NCBI GenBank assembly: GCA_900322175.1
Contig: ONYZ01000021.1
Coordinates: forward strand, 1-47,581
DNA: 47,581 nucleotides
DNA from: an uncultured Prevotella sp.
GTDB taxonomy: Bacteria; Bacteroidota; Bacteroidia; Bacteroidales; Bacteroidaceae
Reading direction: 5' to 3'
The notes beneath the pieces were generated by a model. The model searched no databases, had not been told where the DNA came from, and saw nothing but the letters and a program-made list of their open reading frames with translations. Made by a program: the position numbers and the translations under genes. Positions 26,232 to 35,527 of the stretch are shown one piece after another (positions within the stretch are counted from its first letter, which is position 1; the number at the start of each line of letters is the position of its first letter).

Positions 26232-27968
26232 TTATCTCAATCCCATACGAGCTTCAACCACGTTTACTACGTAGTCGCCCAGTTTCTCGCACTCATTTAT
26301 CAGGTCCATATAGATGGTACCAACGGCGTAAGTGTACTCGCGATTGTTGACGTCGTTGATGTTCTGCGACTTAAGTTGGTCGCGGAAGTTGTTGATTTCG
26401 TGCTCGATGTTGAAGGTACGATTTACATCGAATGTCTCCTTACGGCCCATCATCAGTCTATTCATCTGCGATAGCGACTGGTCTGTAAGTTCCATCATCT
26501 GGTGTATGTGTTCGTACTGCTTGTCGTTGAAGTGATCCTGCTTGCCATTATACTTTCTCGAGATGGTTCGCGCCATGTTGAAACAAGCGTCTCCGATACT
26601 CTCTAACTCGCTGATTTCGCGCAACATAGCACGTATCTTAGCCTTAGAGTCGTCTGACAGGTGGGCATCACTTACACTATTAAGATAGTTGGCTATCTCT
26701 AGTTCCATATTATCGCTGATGCCTTCGTATTTCTCGATGCGCGAGTAGAGCTTGTTGAAGTCGGTGTCGCGATTATCCTTCTTGCTGTTAGAACTGGATG
26801 AGAGGGTAAGCAACTCGCGTACCATATTAAACATGCGTTGCATACGATCGGAGAAAGATTGTATCTCCTTCTGAGCCTCGAGTACTGAAAGTTCTGGAGT
26901 CTTCATGAAGCCGGCAGTGATAAAGTGCAGACGGAAATCCTCTTCCTCGTCCACCTTCTTTGGCTTGATTACCCAGCATACAAAGCGCTCTATCTGTGGG
27001 ATAAACCATATCAGGATAAAGGTGTTGGCCACGTTGAAGCATGTGTGGAATGCGGCTAGCACAAAGCTTAGTTTGGCTGCATTTGCCAGGAACACGCTTG
27101 TCTCAACAGTACCCTTGGCCATCGTTACGTCATAGCCCACCATACCACATACGGCATCGATGAACGGACGGAACACAAACAGAATCCAAATCACACCAAA
27201 CACATTGAAGAACATGTGGGCTAGGGCAGCTCTGCGAGCCTGGGTGTTGGCCGATAGGGCAGCGAGGTTAGATGTAACTGTGGTTCCGATGTTTTCGCCC
27301 ATCACCAGCGCGATACCCTGATAGATAGGAAGTGCTCCGCTAGAGCACAGTATCATGGTGATGGCCATAACTGCTGCTGACGACTGAACGCAGAAGGTCA
27401 TCACACCTCCAAGGAACAGGAATATCAGTGTGGTGAGGAATGAGTCGGGATCGAACGAGGCGAAGAAGTCGAGTAGGGCCTGATTCTCACCCAGATGCAT
27501 CTCTGTTCCCGTCATTCGCAGTGTTCCCAAACCTAAAAGCAGGAACGACAGACCAAACAGGAAATCGCCTATATAGCGGTATTTCTTCAAGTAAATCAGT
27601 ATGATTCCCATGAAGAAAGCCGGATAAACTGCGCTTGTGATGTCGAACGACATACCTGCCGACATGATCCAAGCGGTAAGTGTGGTTCCGATGTTGGCAC
27701 CCATGATGACTGAAATGGCCTGAGCCAAGGTCAACAAGCCGGCATTAACAAACGAAACCGTCATCACAGTGGTGGCTGTTGATGACTGTACGGAGGCTGT
27801 AACAAGCATACCTGTAAGCATACCAGTAAAACGATTGGTGGTCATAGCACCAAGAACGTGTCGCAATTGTGGACCCGCCATCTTCTGCAACGCCTCACTC
27901 ATCGACTTCATACCGAACATCAACAGTGCAAGCGATCCCAGAAGTTTGAAAATAATCCAGATTGACAT
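26232..27968 (-). CDS. Na+/phosphate cotransporter (PNaS/NptA type) with PhoU-like C-terminus
   Basis: The 578-residue protein has the two inverted PNaS repeats, each with the QSS motif (ASVQSSTATTVMT and FCVQSSAAVMAIT) and the partner MGANIGTT / MGENIGTT. From about residue 350 a cytoplasmic helical PhoU-like domain follows (SNMELEIANYLNSVSD...ESIGDACFNMART). Such proteins move phosphate or related anions with sodium and may respond to phosphate through the PhoU part. It is transcribed alone, divergent from the nucleoside kinase gene. Confidence 0.93.
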   Translation of the reverse strand: MSIWIIFKLLGSLALLMFGMKSMSEALQKMAGPQLRHVLGAMTTNRFTGMLTGMLVTASVQSSTATTVMTVSFVNAGLLTLAQAISVIMGANIGTTLTAWIMSAGMSFDITSAVYPAFFMGIILIYLKKYRYIGDFLFGLSFLLLGLGTLRMTGTEMHLGENQALLDFFASFDPDSFLTTLIFLFLGGVMTFCVQSSAAVMAITMILCSSGALPIYQGIALVMGENIGTTVTSNLAALSANTQARRAALAHMFFNVFGVIWILFVFRPFIDAVCGMVGYDVTMAKGTVETSVFLANAAKLSFVLAAFHTCFNVANTFILIWFIPQIERFVCWVIKPKKVDEEEDFRLHFITAGFMKTPELSVLEAQKEIQSFSDRMQRMFNMVRELLTLSSSSNSKKDNRDTDFNKLYSRIEKYEGISDNMELEIANYLNSVSDAHLSDDSKAKIRAMLREISELESIGDACFNMARTISRKYNGKQDHFNDKQYEHIHQMMELTDQSLSQMNRLMMGRKETFDVNRTFNIEHEINNFRDQLKSQNINDVNNREYTYAVGTIYMDLINECEKLGDYVVNVVEARMGLR

Positions 27969-28000
27969 AAAATACGTATCTATATTTAGTAATTCGGCTA

Positions 28001-28008
28001 CAAAGATA
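28001..28008 (-). promoter_or_regulatory. promoter -7 box of the Na/Pi gene
   Basis: The minus strand reads TATCTTTG, 33 bases before the ATG. No good -33 match is seen. Confidence 0.6.
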
Positions 28009-28050
28009 TAAAAAAACTCAGAATATTCGGTTAAGATTTCAGAAAAATAT

Positions 28051-28058
28051 TATCTTTG
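28051..28058 (+). promoter_or_regulatory. promoter -7 box of the nucleoside kinase gene
   Basis: TATCTTTG lies 36 bases upstream of the ATG at 28094. The -33 position is weak. Confidence 0.6.
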
Positions 28059-28093
28059 CAGAGAAATTTTAGCTTAAACATTAAATTTTGCGT

Positions 28094-29755
28094 ATGGAAA
28101 AATTGGTGAATGTTCATGTTTTAAACAATGATAGGGTAGTAGAGGTGCCTATTGGTTCTACTATCGAAGAGGTGTATGCATTATCGGGTGTAGAGATAGA
28201 GCACGGTCCTATTTCGGCTCATGTTAATAATAAGGTAGAGGGTATGCACTATCGTGTGTACAAACAGAAGCAGGTGGAGTTCCTTGATATCACTTCGTCT
28301 AGTGGCTCGCGTGCTTATACTCGCAGCCTGTTTTTTGTGCTCTGCAAGGCTGCTCACGACTTGTTCACTCCTTGTAAGGTGTCTATCGATATACCTGTAA
28401 GTAATGGTTACTATGTTAATCTAAACATAGGCCGACCTGTAACACTGGATGACGCAGGTGCTATTCGTCGCCGCATGCAGGAGATAATCGATGCTGGTTA
28501 TCCCATCCATCGCCACGAGACGTCTACCAAGGAGGCTATCGAACTATTTGATAGCCTGCATAATCGCTCTAAAGTTAAGTTGCTGAAGAGTACTGGCAGA
28601 TTGTTTACAACTTATTATGACATAGATGGTTACGTGGACTATTACTACGGATCGCTACTTACGAATACCAAGCAGATTTACCTGTTTGGAGTAGAGAAGT
28701 ACTTTGATGGTTTGCTCTTGAGACTGCCTTCGCGCGAGCATCCAAACGAACTGGGTGAAATGACACATCAAGACAAGATGTTTGGTATCTTCAAGGAGCA
28801 CCATCAGTGGCAGGATATCCTGGGATTGCGAACCGTTGGCGATCTGAATGAGACGATTATGAATGGCTATTCGTCTGAGTTGATACAGATTAGCGAGGCT
28901 CTTCAGGAAAAGAAGATTGCCAGAATTGCCGATGAGATAGCTCAGCGAAAGGGTATCAAAATGGTACTGATTGCTGGTCCTTCGTCATCAGGTAAGACCA
29001 CTACTTGTAAGCGTCTCAGCGTGCAGTTGGCTGTCAACGGTATCCATCCTGTAGGAATCTCGCTCGACGACTATTTCTTGGATCGTGACAAGACACCTAA
29101 GGACGAGAAGGGTGATTACGATTTTGAACATCTGCATGCACTTAATCTGCCCCTATTAAATGAGCAGTTGAATGCTCTATTCAGGGGTGATGAGGTAGAG
29201 CTGCCTCGCTATAATTTCCAGAAAGGCAAGAGCGAATGGAGTGGAAAGAAACTGCAGCTAAAGGGTAACGAAGTTCTGGTGGTAGAGGGTATTCATGCCT
29301 TGAATCCAGAGCTTACTTCTGAGATACCTAATGATCAGATTTTCCGTGTCTACGCTTCAGCTTTGACATCTATTTTGCTTGATAATCACAACTATATCCC
29401 AACCACTGATAATCGACTGCTTCGCCGAATTATTCGTGATTATAAGTATCGCGGTGTAGATGCACAGGAGACAATACGTCGCTGGCCAAGCGTTAGGGCA
29501 GGGGAGAACAAGTGGATATTCCCATTCCAGGAGAATGCCGATGCTATGTTTAATACCGCTATGCTCTTCGAGTTGGCAGTTATTAAGAGTCAGGCTGAGC
29601 CGCTTTTAGAGCAGGTTCCAGAGAGCTCGAAGGAACATGCAGAGGCTTATCGCCTGCTGAAGTTCCTTCGATATATACGTCCCATCCCTGAGACTCAGAT
29701 TCCACCAACCTCACTACTTCGCGAGTTCCTTGGCGGATCGTCGTTCAATTACTGA
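28094..29755 (+). CDS. nucleoside (uridine-type) kinase with ThrRS-like N-terminal domains
   Basis: The protein of about 553 residues has a TGS-like N-terminus (VHVLNNDRVVEVPIGSTIEEV) and a region like the second additional domain of threonyl-tRNA synthetase (RHETSTKEAIELF). A P-loop kinase of the uridine kinase type follows, with GPSSSGKT at 295-302 and the base-binding or lid region YDFEHLHALNLPLL. Such fused kinases are common in Bacteroidetes; the real nucleoside substrate is not known. I prefer the ATG at 28094 to the TTG six bases upstream. The stop codon touches that of the convergent polA gene with no space for a terminator. Confidence 0.88.
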   Translation: MEKLVNVHVLNNDRVVEVPIGSTIEEVYALSGVEIEHGPISAHVNNKVEGMHYRVYKQKQVEFLDITSSSGSRAYTRSLFFVLCKAAHDLFTPCKVSIDIPVSNGYYVNLNIGRPVTLDDAGAIRRRMQEIIDAGYPIHRHETSTKEAIELFDSLHNRSKVKLLKSTGRLFTTYYDIDGYVDYYYGSLLTNTKQIYLFGVEKYFDGLLLRLPSREHPNELGEMTHQDKMFGIFKEHHQWQDILGLRTVGDLNETIMNGYSSELIQISEALQEKKIARIADEIAQRKGIKMVLIAGPSSSGKTTTCKRLSVQLAVNGIHPVGISLDDYFLDRDKTPKDEKGDYDFEHLHALNLPLLNEQLNALFRGDEVELPRYNFQKGKSEWSGKKLQLKGNEVLVVEGIHALNPELTSEIPNDQIFRVYASALTSILLDNHNYIPTTDNRLLRRIIRDYKYRGVDAQETIRRWPSVRAGENKWIFPFQENADAMFNTAMLFELAVIKSQAEPLLEQVPESSKEHAEAYRLLKFLRYIRPIPETQIPPTSLLREFLGGSSFNY

Positions 29756-32521
29756 TTAGTGGGCTTCGAGCCAGTTCTGACCAAAACCAGAATCGGCTAC
29801 CAATGGTACACTCAGGTTGAGAGCATTCTGCATTTCTTCGAGCACGATGCTCTCAACTTTTTCTTTCTCCTCAGGATAAACAGAGAAGTTGAGTTCGTCG
29901 TGTACCTGCAGAATCATTTTAGAGCGTATTCCTTCGGCTTTGAAGCGATTAAAGATGCGAATCATTGCAACCTTTATTATATCAGCGGCAGTGCCCTGAA
30001 TTGGGGCGTTGATGGCGTTTCGCTCAGCAAATCCACGCACAGTAGCGTTGTGGCTGTTGATATCTGGCAGATAGCGGCGACGGCCGAATAGGGTAGTGAC
30101 GTAACCCTTTTCGCGAGCCACTTCTTTAGATTTTTCCATATAGTCGTGCACCTGGGGGAATGTTTCAAAGTATCCGTCTATCAGCATTTTAGCTTCGTCG
30201 CGAGTTATGTCTAATCGCTCGGCCAGACCAAAAACTGTGATACCATAGATGATACCAAAGTTGGCTCTCTTTGACTTAGTTCTCTCATCGCGCGTAACCT
30301 CTTCTATAGGCTTCTTGTAGATGTTGGCTGCTGTTGCTGCATGCAGATCCTTGCCCTCGCTGAATACTTTTATCATCTCGGCATCCTGTGACAGATGGGC
30401 CATTACACGTAGTTCTATCTGACTATAGTCTGCTGAAAAGAACAGACATCCTGCCTCGGGTACGAAAGCCTTGCGAATCTCCTTGCCATCTTCACCTCTG
30501 ATGGGGATATTCTGCAGGTTTGGATCTGATGACGAAAGGCGGCCAGTAGCAGTAATCGTTTGATTAAATGATGTATGGATATGGCCTGTTTTGGGGTTAA
30601 TCAGCTTGGGTAGGGCGTCGATATAGGTGCCTATTAATTTCTTTAACCCTCTGTGTTCCAATATGTCAGCAACTATCTCATGCTTATTCTTTAGCTGTTG
30701 CAGCACCTCTTCTGAAGTGACATATTGGCCAGTCTTGGTCTTCTTGGCTTTCTCTACTATCTTAAGTTTGTCGAAGAGTATTTCGCCAACTTGTTTTGGC
30801 GATGCTATGTTAAATCGTTCGCCTGCAAGTTCGTAGATGCGAGCCTCTATCTCGTTCATGCGATTGTTGAATTGTTTTGACGTTTCAGCTAGCGATTCTG
30901 TATCCAGACATACACCGTTCATTTCCATTTCAGCCAATACAGGCATCAGTGGCATCTCAATATTATAGAATAGGTCTTCGCACTCAGTTTTCTTCAGTTC
31001 AGGCTCCAGTTTGTTTTTCAGTCGGAGAGTGATGTCTGCATCCTCAGCTGCATACTCGTACACTTGAGAGGGTAGGAGAGAGCGCATCGATTTTTGGTTC
31101 TTGCCCTTTGGTCCTATCAACTCATCTATATGGATGGTTTGATAGTTAAGATAAATCTCCGCCATGTAGTCCATGTTGTGATGAAGCTCTGGTTGGATAA
31201 GATAGTGAGCTATCATTGTATCCCACATCGGACCAGCTAGATGTATGTCATAATTGCGAAGCACTTCGAGGTCATACTTCAAATTCTGTCCGATTTTCAA
31301 GATTTCTGGGTTCTCGTAAACTGGTTTAAAGATATTAACAATTTGCAACGCTTCTTTACGATTGGCTGGGATGGGGACATAAAATGCCTCAAATTCCTTT
31401 ACGGCGAAGCTCAAACCTACCAATTCTGCGTCGATAGCAGAGGTTGAAGTGGTTTCTGTGTCTAGACTGAGAATTTTGTTTGTCAAGAAATAATCACATA
31501 ATTTCTTTAAATCCTCCTGATTTTCAATTAGTTGGTAGTTGTGAGGCGTTGTTTTTAACGTCTCAAAACTCGTTTTTTCGCTAACAGCTTGGCCCTCGGT
31601 GGCAAATTCTGCAAAGAGATCGAGTTGCTGATTTACGACTTTTTGCGGTTTTTGGCTTTTTTTAAGAACTCTATCTGCGAAGCTCTTCATCTCCAGTTCG
31701 AGCAACAATTTGGCAAGTTCGTTCTCGTTTGGTTCCACAAGTTTCAAACTTTCCATATCGAGCTCTATTGGTACATCAGTTTTGATGGTTGCCAGGAAGT
31801 AACTCATCTTTATGTCGTCGACATGCTCTTCTATTTTTTCACGAAGCTTACCTTTTATTTCTGATGAACGGGCCAGCAACTGTTCGATGCTTCCAAACTC
31901 GTCGATGAGTTTAGCGGCAGTCTTTTCTCCCACACCTGGACAACCTGGGAAGTTGTCAGCAGAGTCGCCCATAAGTGCCAACAGGTCGATGACGGCCATA
32001 GGGTAGGGGATGCTATATTTCTCGCAGACCTCCTTTGGTCCCATCGTCTCATATCCGCCTCCATGACGTGGTCGATAGATGAAAACATTGTCGCGTACTA
32101 GTTGTCCATAGTCCTTGTCGGGCGTAAGCATATATGTCTCTACTCCGATTGAACCAGCTTTTTCGGCCAGAGTACCTATCACATCGTCCGCCTCGTAACC
32201 ATCTACTTGCAGTATAGGTATACGATATGCTTTAAGCAGGTCTTTGATAATAGGGACAGCTTTGCGTATATCCTCTGGAGTCTCTTCTCGCTGAGCTTTA
32301 TAATCGGGAAACGCTTCGCTACGGAAGTTTGGTCCGTGAGGATCAAATGCTACTCCTATGTGTGTTGGCTTCTCCTTTGTAAGTACCTCGTTAAGGGTAT
32401 TTAAGAATCCCATTATAGCACTTGTATTCAGTCCCTTCGAATTGATTCGAGGGTTTTTGATGAACGCATAATAGCTGCGATAAATTAGCGCATAAGCGTC
32501 TAAAAGAAATAATTTCTGCAT
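29756..32521 (-). CDS. polA: DNA polymerase I
   Basis: Pol I removes RNA primers, fills gaps and works in excision repair. The 921-residue protein has all three domains: the 5' nuclease (LLDAYALIYRSYYAF, QVDGYEADDVIG), a 3'-5' exonuclease with an intact DxE motif (LSLDTETTS), and the polymerase with motif A DYSQIELRVMAHLS, motif B RTKSKRANFGIIYG and motif C LQVHDELNF. Proofreading is therefore probably active. It is transcribed alone, divergent from the polyprenyl synthase gene. Confidence 0.98.
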   Translation of the reverse strand: MQKLFLLDAYALIYRSYYAFIKNPRINSKGLNTSAIMGFLNTLNEVLTKEKPTHIGVAFDPHGPNFRSEAFPDYKAQREETPEDIRKAVPIIKDLLKAYRIPILQVDGYEADDVIGTLAEKAGSIGVETYMLTPDKDYGQLVRDNVFIYRPRHGGGYETMGPKEVCEKYSIPYPMAVIDLLALMGDSADNFPGCPGVGEKTAAKLIDEFGSIEQLLARSSEIKGKLREKIEEHVDDIKMSYFLATIKTDVPIELDMESLKLVEPNENELAKLLLELEMKSFADRVLKKSQKPQKVVNQQLDLFAEFATEGQAVSEKTSFETLKTTPHNYQLIENQEDLKKLCDYFLTNKILSLDTETTSTSAIDAELVGLSFAVKEFEAFYVPIPANRKEALQIVNIFKPVYENPEILKIGQNLKYDLEVLRNYDIHLAGPMWDTMIAHYLIQPELHHNMDYMAEIYLNYQTIHIDELIGPKGKNQKSMRSLLPSQVYEYAAEDADITLRLKNKLEPELKKTECEDLFYNIEMPLMPVLAEMEMNGVCLDTESLAETSKQFNNRMNEIEARIYELAGERFNIASPKQVGEILFDKLKIVEKAKKTKTGQYVTSEEVLQQLKNKHEIVADILEHRGLKKLIGTYIDALPKLINPKTGHIHTSFNQTITATGRLSSSDPNLQNIPIRGEDGKEIRKAFVPEAGCLFFSADYSQIELRVMAHLSQDAEMIKVFSEGKDLHAATAANIYKKPIEEVTRDERTKSKRANFGIIYGITVFGLAERLDITRDEAKMLIDGYFETFPQVHDYMEKSKEVAREKGYVTTLFGRRRYLPDINSHNATVRGFAERNAINAPIQGTAADIIKVAMIRIFNRFKAEGIRSKMILQVHDELNFSVYPEEKEKVESIVLEEMQNALNLSVPLVADSGFGQNWLEAH

Positions 32522-32541
32522 AACTTTCTTAATTTTCGGCT

Positions 32542-32549
32542 CAAAATTA
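32542..32549 (-). promoter_or_regulatory. promoter -7 box of polA
   Basis: The minus strand reads TAATTTTG, 20 bases before the polA ATG. Confidence 0.55.
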
Positions 32550-32581
32550 CCAAATTATTTCTTAATAACGGAATTATTTCT

Positions 32582-32589
32582 TATTTTTG
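32582..32589 (+). promoter_or_regulatory. promoter -7 box of the polyprenyl synthase gene
   Basis: TATTTTTG lies 20 bases before the ATG at 32610; TTTC sits 20 bases upstream at the -33 position. It rules out the in-frame GTG at 32589 as a start. Confidence 0.6.
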
Positions 32590-32609
32590 TGCCAAAATTT
32601 CAGTTTGTT

Positions 32610-33584
32610 ATGGATTATTTGTCAACTATAAGAAGACCTATTGCAACAGAGTTGAACGACTTTTCTGCGTTGTTTCAACAATGTTTGTCGCAAGGTGAAG
32701 GATTGCTCGAGTCGGTTTTGTCGCATATCCGTCAGCGCGGCGGAAAGCGCATGCGTCCTATACTTATAATGCTTGCTGCAAAGAACTTTGGTGGTGTTAA
32801 TGATGTTACACAGAATGCTGCTCTTGGGCTTGAGCTATTGCATACTGCCAGTTTGGTTCACGACGATGTAGTAGACGAAAGCTCTGAACGTCGTGGTCAG
32901 CCGTCTGTTAATGCTGAATATAATAATAAGGTGGCCGTCTTGGTGGGCGACTATATCCTGTCTACAGCCTTGCTTCGCGTTGCTCTTTCTAATAATCATG
33001 AAATCGTACAAGAATTAGCTGAACTTGGTCGTACTTTGGCAGCTGGCGAGATTCTTCAATTATCGAATATATCCAATCATGAAATCTCGGAAGATGTTTA
33101 TTATCAGGTAATTGACAAAAAGACTGCCGTACTTTTCGAGGCTTGTTGTAAGCTTGGAGCTATCTCTGTTGGTGCCCCTCTAGAAATAGTTGAGAAAGCT
33201 GCAAAATTCGGACATAATATAGGTATGATTTTCCAGATTCGTGATGATATTTTCGATTACTATAACTCAATGGAGATAGGTAAGCCTACGGGTAATGATA
33301 TGCTTGAAGGTAAGCTTACTTTGCCTATCATATATTCGCTTACTCATTACGAGAATTCTGCTGTTATGAATCTGGCAAGAAAGGTTAAAAACGGTACGAT
33401 TAATACGGACGAAATCGCCGTTTTGATTGAGTTCGCCAAGCAGTATGGTGGTATCAAATATGCCGAGAAGAAGATGGATGAGTTTGCCAATGAGGCTCAA
33501 ACATTCATCGATGAATGCGTGAAACCTGAGCTTAAACCCGCCTTTACTGCTTATTTGGAATACGTAGCACAGCGAAATATTTAG
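32610..33584 (+). CDS. ispB: trans-polyprenyl diphosphate synthase
   Basis: The enzyme lengthens an allylic diphosphate with isopentenyl units to make the side chain of menaquinone. The 324-residue protein has both aspartate-rich motifs, DDVVD at 85-89 and DDIFD at 212-216, plus the basic GGKRMRP segment that binds IPP. The final chain length cannot be told with confidence. The gene is followed by the array at 33598-33685, which it shares with the converging deoC unit. Confidence 0.92.
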   Translation: MDYLSTIRRPIATELNDFSALFQQCLSQGEGLLESVLSHIRQRGGKRMRPILIMLAAKNFGGVNDVTQNAALGLELLHTASLVHDDVVDESSERRGQPSVNAEYNNKVAVLVGDYILSTALLRVALSNNHEIVQELAELGRTLAAGEILQLSNISNHEISEDVYYQVIDKKTAVLFEACCKLGAISVGAPLEIVEKAAKFGHNIGMIFQIRDDIFDYYNSMEIGKPTGNDMLEGKLTLPIIYSLTHYENSAVMNLARKVKNGTINTDEIAVLIEFAKQYGGIKYAEKKMDEFANEAQTFIDECVKPELKPAFTAYLEYVAQRNI

Positions 33585-33597
33585 TCTGATTTCGCAC

Positions 33598-33685
33598 CAG
33601 TATATATATGAAAGTACTCCAGTCCTAACGTTAAAGGATTGGAGTACTGCTATTAAAGGACTGCAGTCCTCTTACTTGAGGACTG
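33598..33685. repeat. 22-bp-pitch palindrome array, AGTCCT type, probable bidirectional terminator
   Basis: Four 22-bp units start at 33598, 33620, 33642 and 33664. The pattern is SAGTnCT, about eight bases, AGGAnTG, and each unit is itself a palindrome abutting the next. The last is a perfect 8-bp stem, CAGTCCTC / GAGGACTG, with a 6-base loop. Units also pair across: AGTACTCC (33613-33620) with GGAGTACT (33641-33648), and AGGACTGCAGTCCT (33657-33670) is self-complementary. It fills the space between converging ispB and deoC. Confidence 0.8.
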
Positions 33686-33696
33686 AGCCTAGTATA

Positions 33697-34632
33697 CTAG
33701 AAGAATTTCACTTCCTCGCCGATTACTTCGCTTAGCAGTAGGTTAGCCAGACGTGATGTACCCATTCGGAACATCTGATTAGTGAGCCATTTCTCGCCCA
33801 GAACCTCTTTTACGATGGTATAGTATATTAGTGCGTCCATCACGCTGTTAAGGCCTCCAGCGGGCTTAAAACCAATCATAATGCCCGTTTCATCGTAGTA
33901 CTCCTTGATAGCCTGGCACATTACGTATGCTGCCTCTGGTGTTGCTGCTGGTTCAAGCTTGCCTGTAGAGGTCTTAATATAGTCTGCACCTGAGTACATT
34001 GCAAGGATAGATGCAGTCTTGATGTTTGCTGCTGTCTTCAGGCAACCTGTCTCTAGGATAACCTTAAGTTTTGCATCGCCGCAAGCCTCTTTTATCTGCT
34101 GGATTTCGTCGATACAAGTCTCGTAATCGCCCGAAAGGAATGCACCAACGCTCAGCACCATATCTATCTCTGTTGCGCCATCCTTAACAGCCAAGCCTGT
34201 CTCTATGGTCTTAACCTCGATTAGAGCCTGAGATGAAGGGAATGAACCTGATACGCAAGCAACTTCTACGCCCTCTATTTCCAGAGTTTCTGATACCACC
34301 TTAGCAAAGCGTGGATATACGCAGATAGTTGCTACGTGGGGTAGGTGAGGGTAGTTCTCTTCGAACTGATTTACACGCTCTGTAAATGCCAGTACGCTCT
34401 CGTCGCTATCGGTGGTCTTTAGGGTAGTAAGCTCTACGCTACCCATCAGGAATTTCTTCACCTCCAAGGTGTCGTTTTCAGCTACTTTCTCGGCAATGAT
34501 TTTCTTCACTGCTTCCTTTACTTCCTCGTCTGTTATTTCGAGGTTGTACTTACTTAGAACCTCTTCCATTCGGCTCTTTTGTGGCATCTCGAAGTGGTGA
34601 TGATGCTCGTGTTCGTGATTGTGTTCTGCCAT
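33697..34632 (-). CDS. deoC: deoxyribose-phosphate aldolase with His-rich N-terminus
   Basis: DeoC splits deoxyribose 5-phosphate to acetaldehyde and glyceraldehyde 3-phosphate in deoxynucleoside breakdown. The Schiff-base lysine is K220 in DYIKTSTGKLEP, and the second active-site lysine is in GFKPAGG. At 311 residues it is about 50 longer than the E. coli enzyme; the extra part begins MAEHNHEHEHHHHFEM, with seven histidines in the first 13 residues. It is the last gene of the dtd unit, 29 bases after the MazG-like gene. Confidence 0.95.
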   Translation of the reverse strand: MAEHNHEHEHHHHFEMPQKSRMEEVLSKYNLEITDEEVKEAVKKIIAEKVAENDTLEVKKFLMGSVELTTLKTTDSDESVLAFTERVNQFEENYPHLPHVATICVYPRFAKVVSETLEIEGVEVACVSGSFPSSQALIEVKTIETGLAVKDGATEIDMVLSVGAFLSGDYETCIDEIQQIKEACGDAKLKVILETGCLKTAANIKTASILAMYSGADYIKTSTGKLEPAATPEAAYVMCQAIKEYYDETGIMIGFKPAGGLNSVMDALIYYTIVKEVLGEKWLTNQMFRMGTSRLANLLLSEVIGEEVKFF

Positions 34633-34661
34633 AATTGTTTATTGTTATATTGTTAAAACTG

Positions 34662-34988
34662 TTATGCCATAAGTTTCTTGTTCTGTATATGTCGCAGCGA
34701 GTCTCGCTGGGTCTTTTTCTCGATGGATTTCTCTAGTTCTGCAGTCAGATCTACGCCAGTCTGATTTGCTAAGCATAGCAATACCCAGAGGATATCAGCC
34801 ATCTCTTCGCCTAGGTTGTCTTTCTCGCCTTCTTTGAAACTCTGATCGCCGTATTTGCGGGCCATTACGCGGGCAAGTTCGCCAACTTCTTCTGTCAGAA
34901 CAGCCATGTTAGTTAGCTCCGAAAAGTAGCGTACGCCATATTCCTTAATCCAGCGGTCAACTGCCTCTTGTGCTTCTTTAATTGTCAT
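34662..34988 (-). CDS. MazG-like nucleotide pyrophosphohydrolase
   Basis: The 108-residue protein is of the all-alpha NTP pyrophosphatase group, which cut (d)NTPs to NMP and pyrophosphate and clear non-canonical nucleotides. The metal-site motif is seen as ELTNMAVLTEEVGELARVMARKYGD and, later, NLGEEMADILWVLLCLAN (the EExxE...ExxD pattern). The start at 34988 is chosen because its ATGA overlaps the upstream stop; the longer frame starting at 35063 would lie inside the upstream gene. The nearby DeoC also handles deoxynucleotide products. Confidence 0.9.
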   Translation of the reverse strand: MTIKEAQEAVDRWIKEYGVRYFSELTNMAVLTEEVGELARVMARKYGDQSFKEGEKDNLGEEMADILWVLLCLANQTGVDLTAELEKSIEKKTQRDSLRHIQNKKLMA

Positions 34989-35278
34989 TTTATGATGTAT
35001 TGAATTTTTTCTAATAGTAACAACATTGGTAAACAAGCGAGATAGATTATTATAGCAATCCATTCCTCTAGTCCTTCAAGTTTTCTAATTTCATATCCTC
35101 CATAAACTATTAAAGCTGTTATGAATGGTATAGCAATGATCGTTAGATGAAATAAGGTTAAAATATAGGTCACTAGTAGGCATCCCGAGATGAATAGAAT
35201 AAATCTTTTCATTCGTTCGCTGGCAATATCCGACCATTCTTCCTTTATTTCTTTTGTAAGCCACTGCAATGCTCTCAT
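34985..35278 (-). CDS. small membrane protein, 97 residues, unknown function
   Basis: I do not recognise this family. The protein starts MRALQWLTKEIKEEWSDIASERMKRF, an amphipathic cytoplasmic part, then has three membrane segments (about 26-42, 45-57 and 70-85). The ATG at 35278 overlaps the stop of the upstream gene as ATGA, and its own stop overlaps the MazG-like start in the same way. A start 39 bases upstream (35317) is possible but fits coupling less well. Confidence 0.75.
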   Translation of the reverse strand: MRALQWLTKEIKEEWSDIASERMKRFILFISGCLLVTYILTLFHLTIIAIPFITALIVYGGYEIRKLEGLEEWIAIIIYLACLPMLLLLEKIQYIIK

Positions 35279-35523
35279 TTGTGAAATATCATTTGGGTGA
35301 TAAGTAGGAATATGCAAATCAGCAGTATTATGATGTACTGCTTATTGTCGCGCTCATATTGCTTCCAATGGAATGCTTTGTAGAGGAAAACGGTGAGGAA
35401 TATCAGCAATCCAACGCCACATGGCCATACGCCGATGGCGTAGCTTTTTACCATCGAAAGCACTACGCCGATTACCAGGAGTAGGGCACTTGCTAGTTCT
35501 AGTTCTTTTAGATATTTCTTCAT
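35275..35523 (-). CDS. small membrane protein, 82 residues, unknown function
   Basis: The protein has three hydrophobic segments (about 10-27, 33-48 and 62-79) and a short positively charged N-terminus (MKKYLKELE). It starts 4 bases after the dtd stop and overlaps the next gene by ATGA. No family is recognised. Its place inside a tightly coupled operon supports that it is translated. Confidence 0.75.
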   Translation of the reverse strand: MKKYLKELELASALLLVIGVVLSMVKSYAIGVWPCGVGLLIFLTVFLYKAFHWKQYERDNKQYIIILLICIFLLITQMIFHK

Positions 35524-35527
35524 TGTT

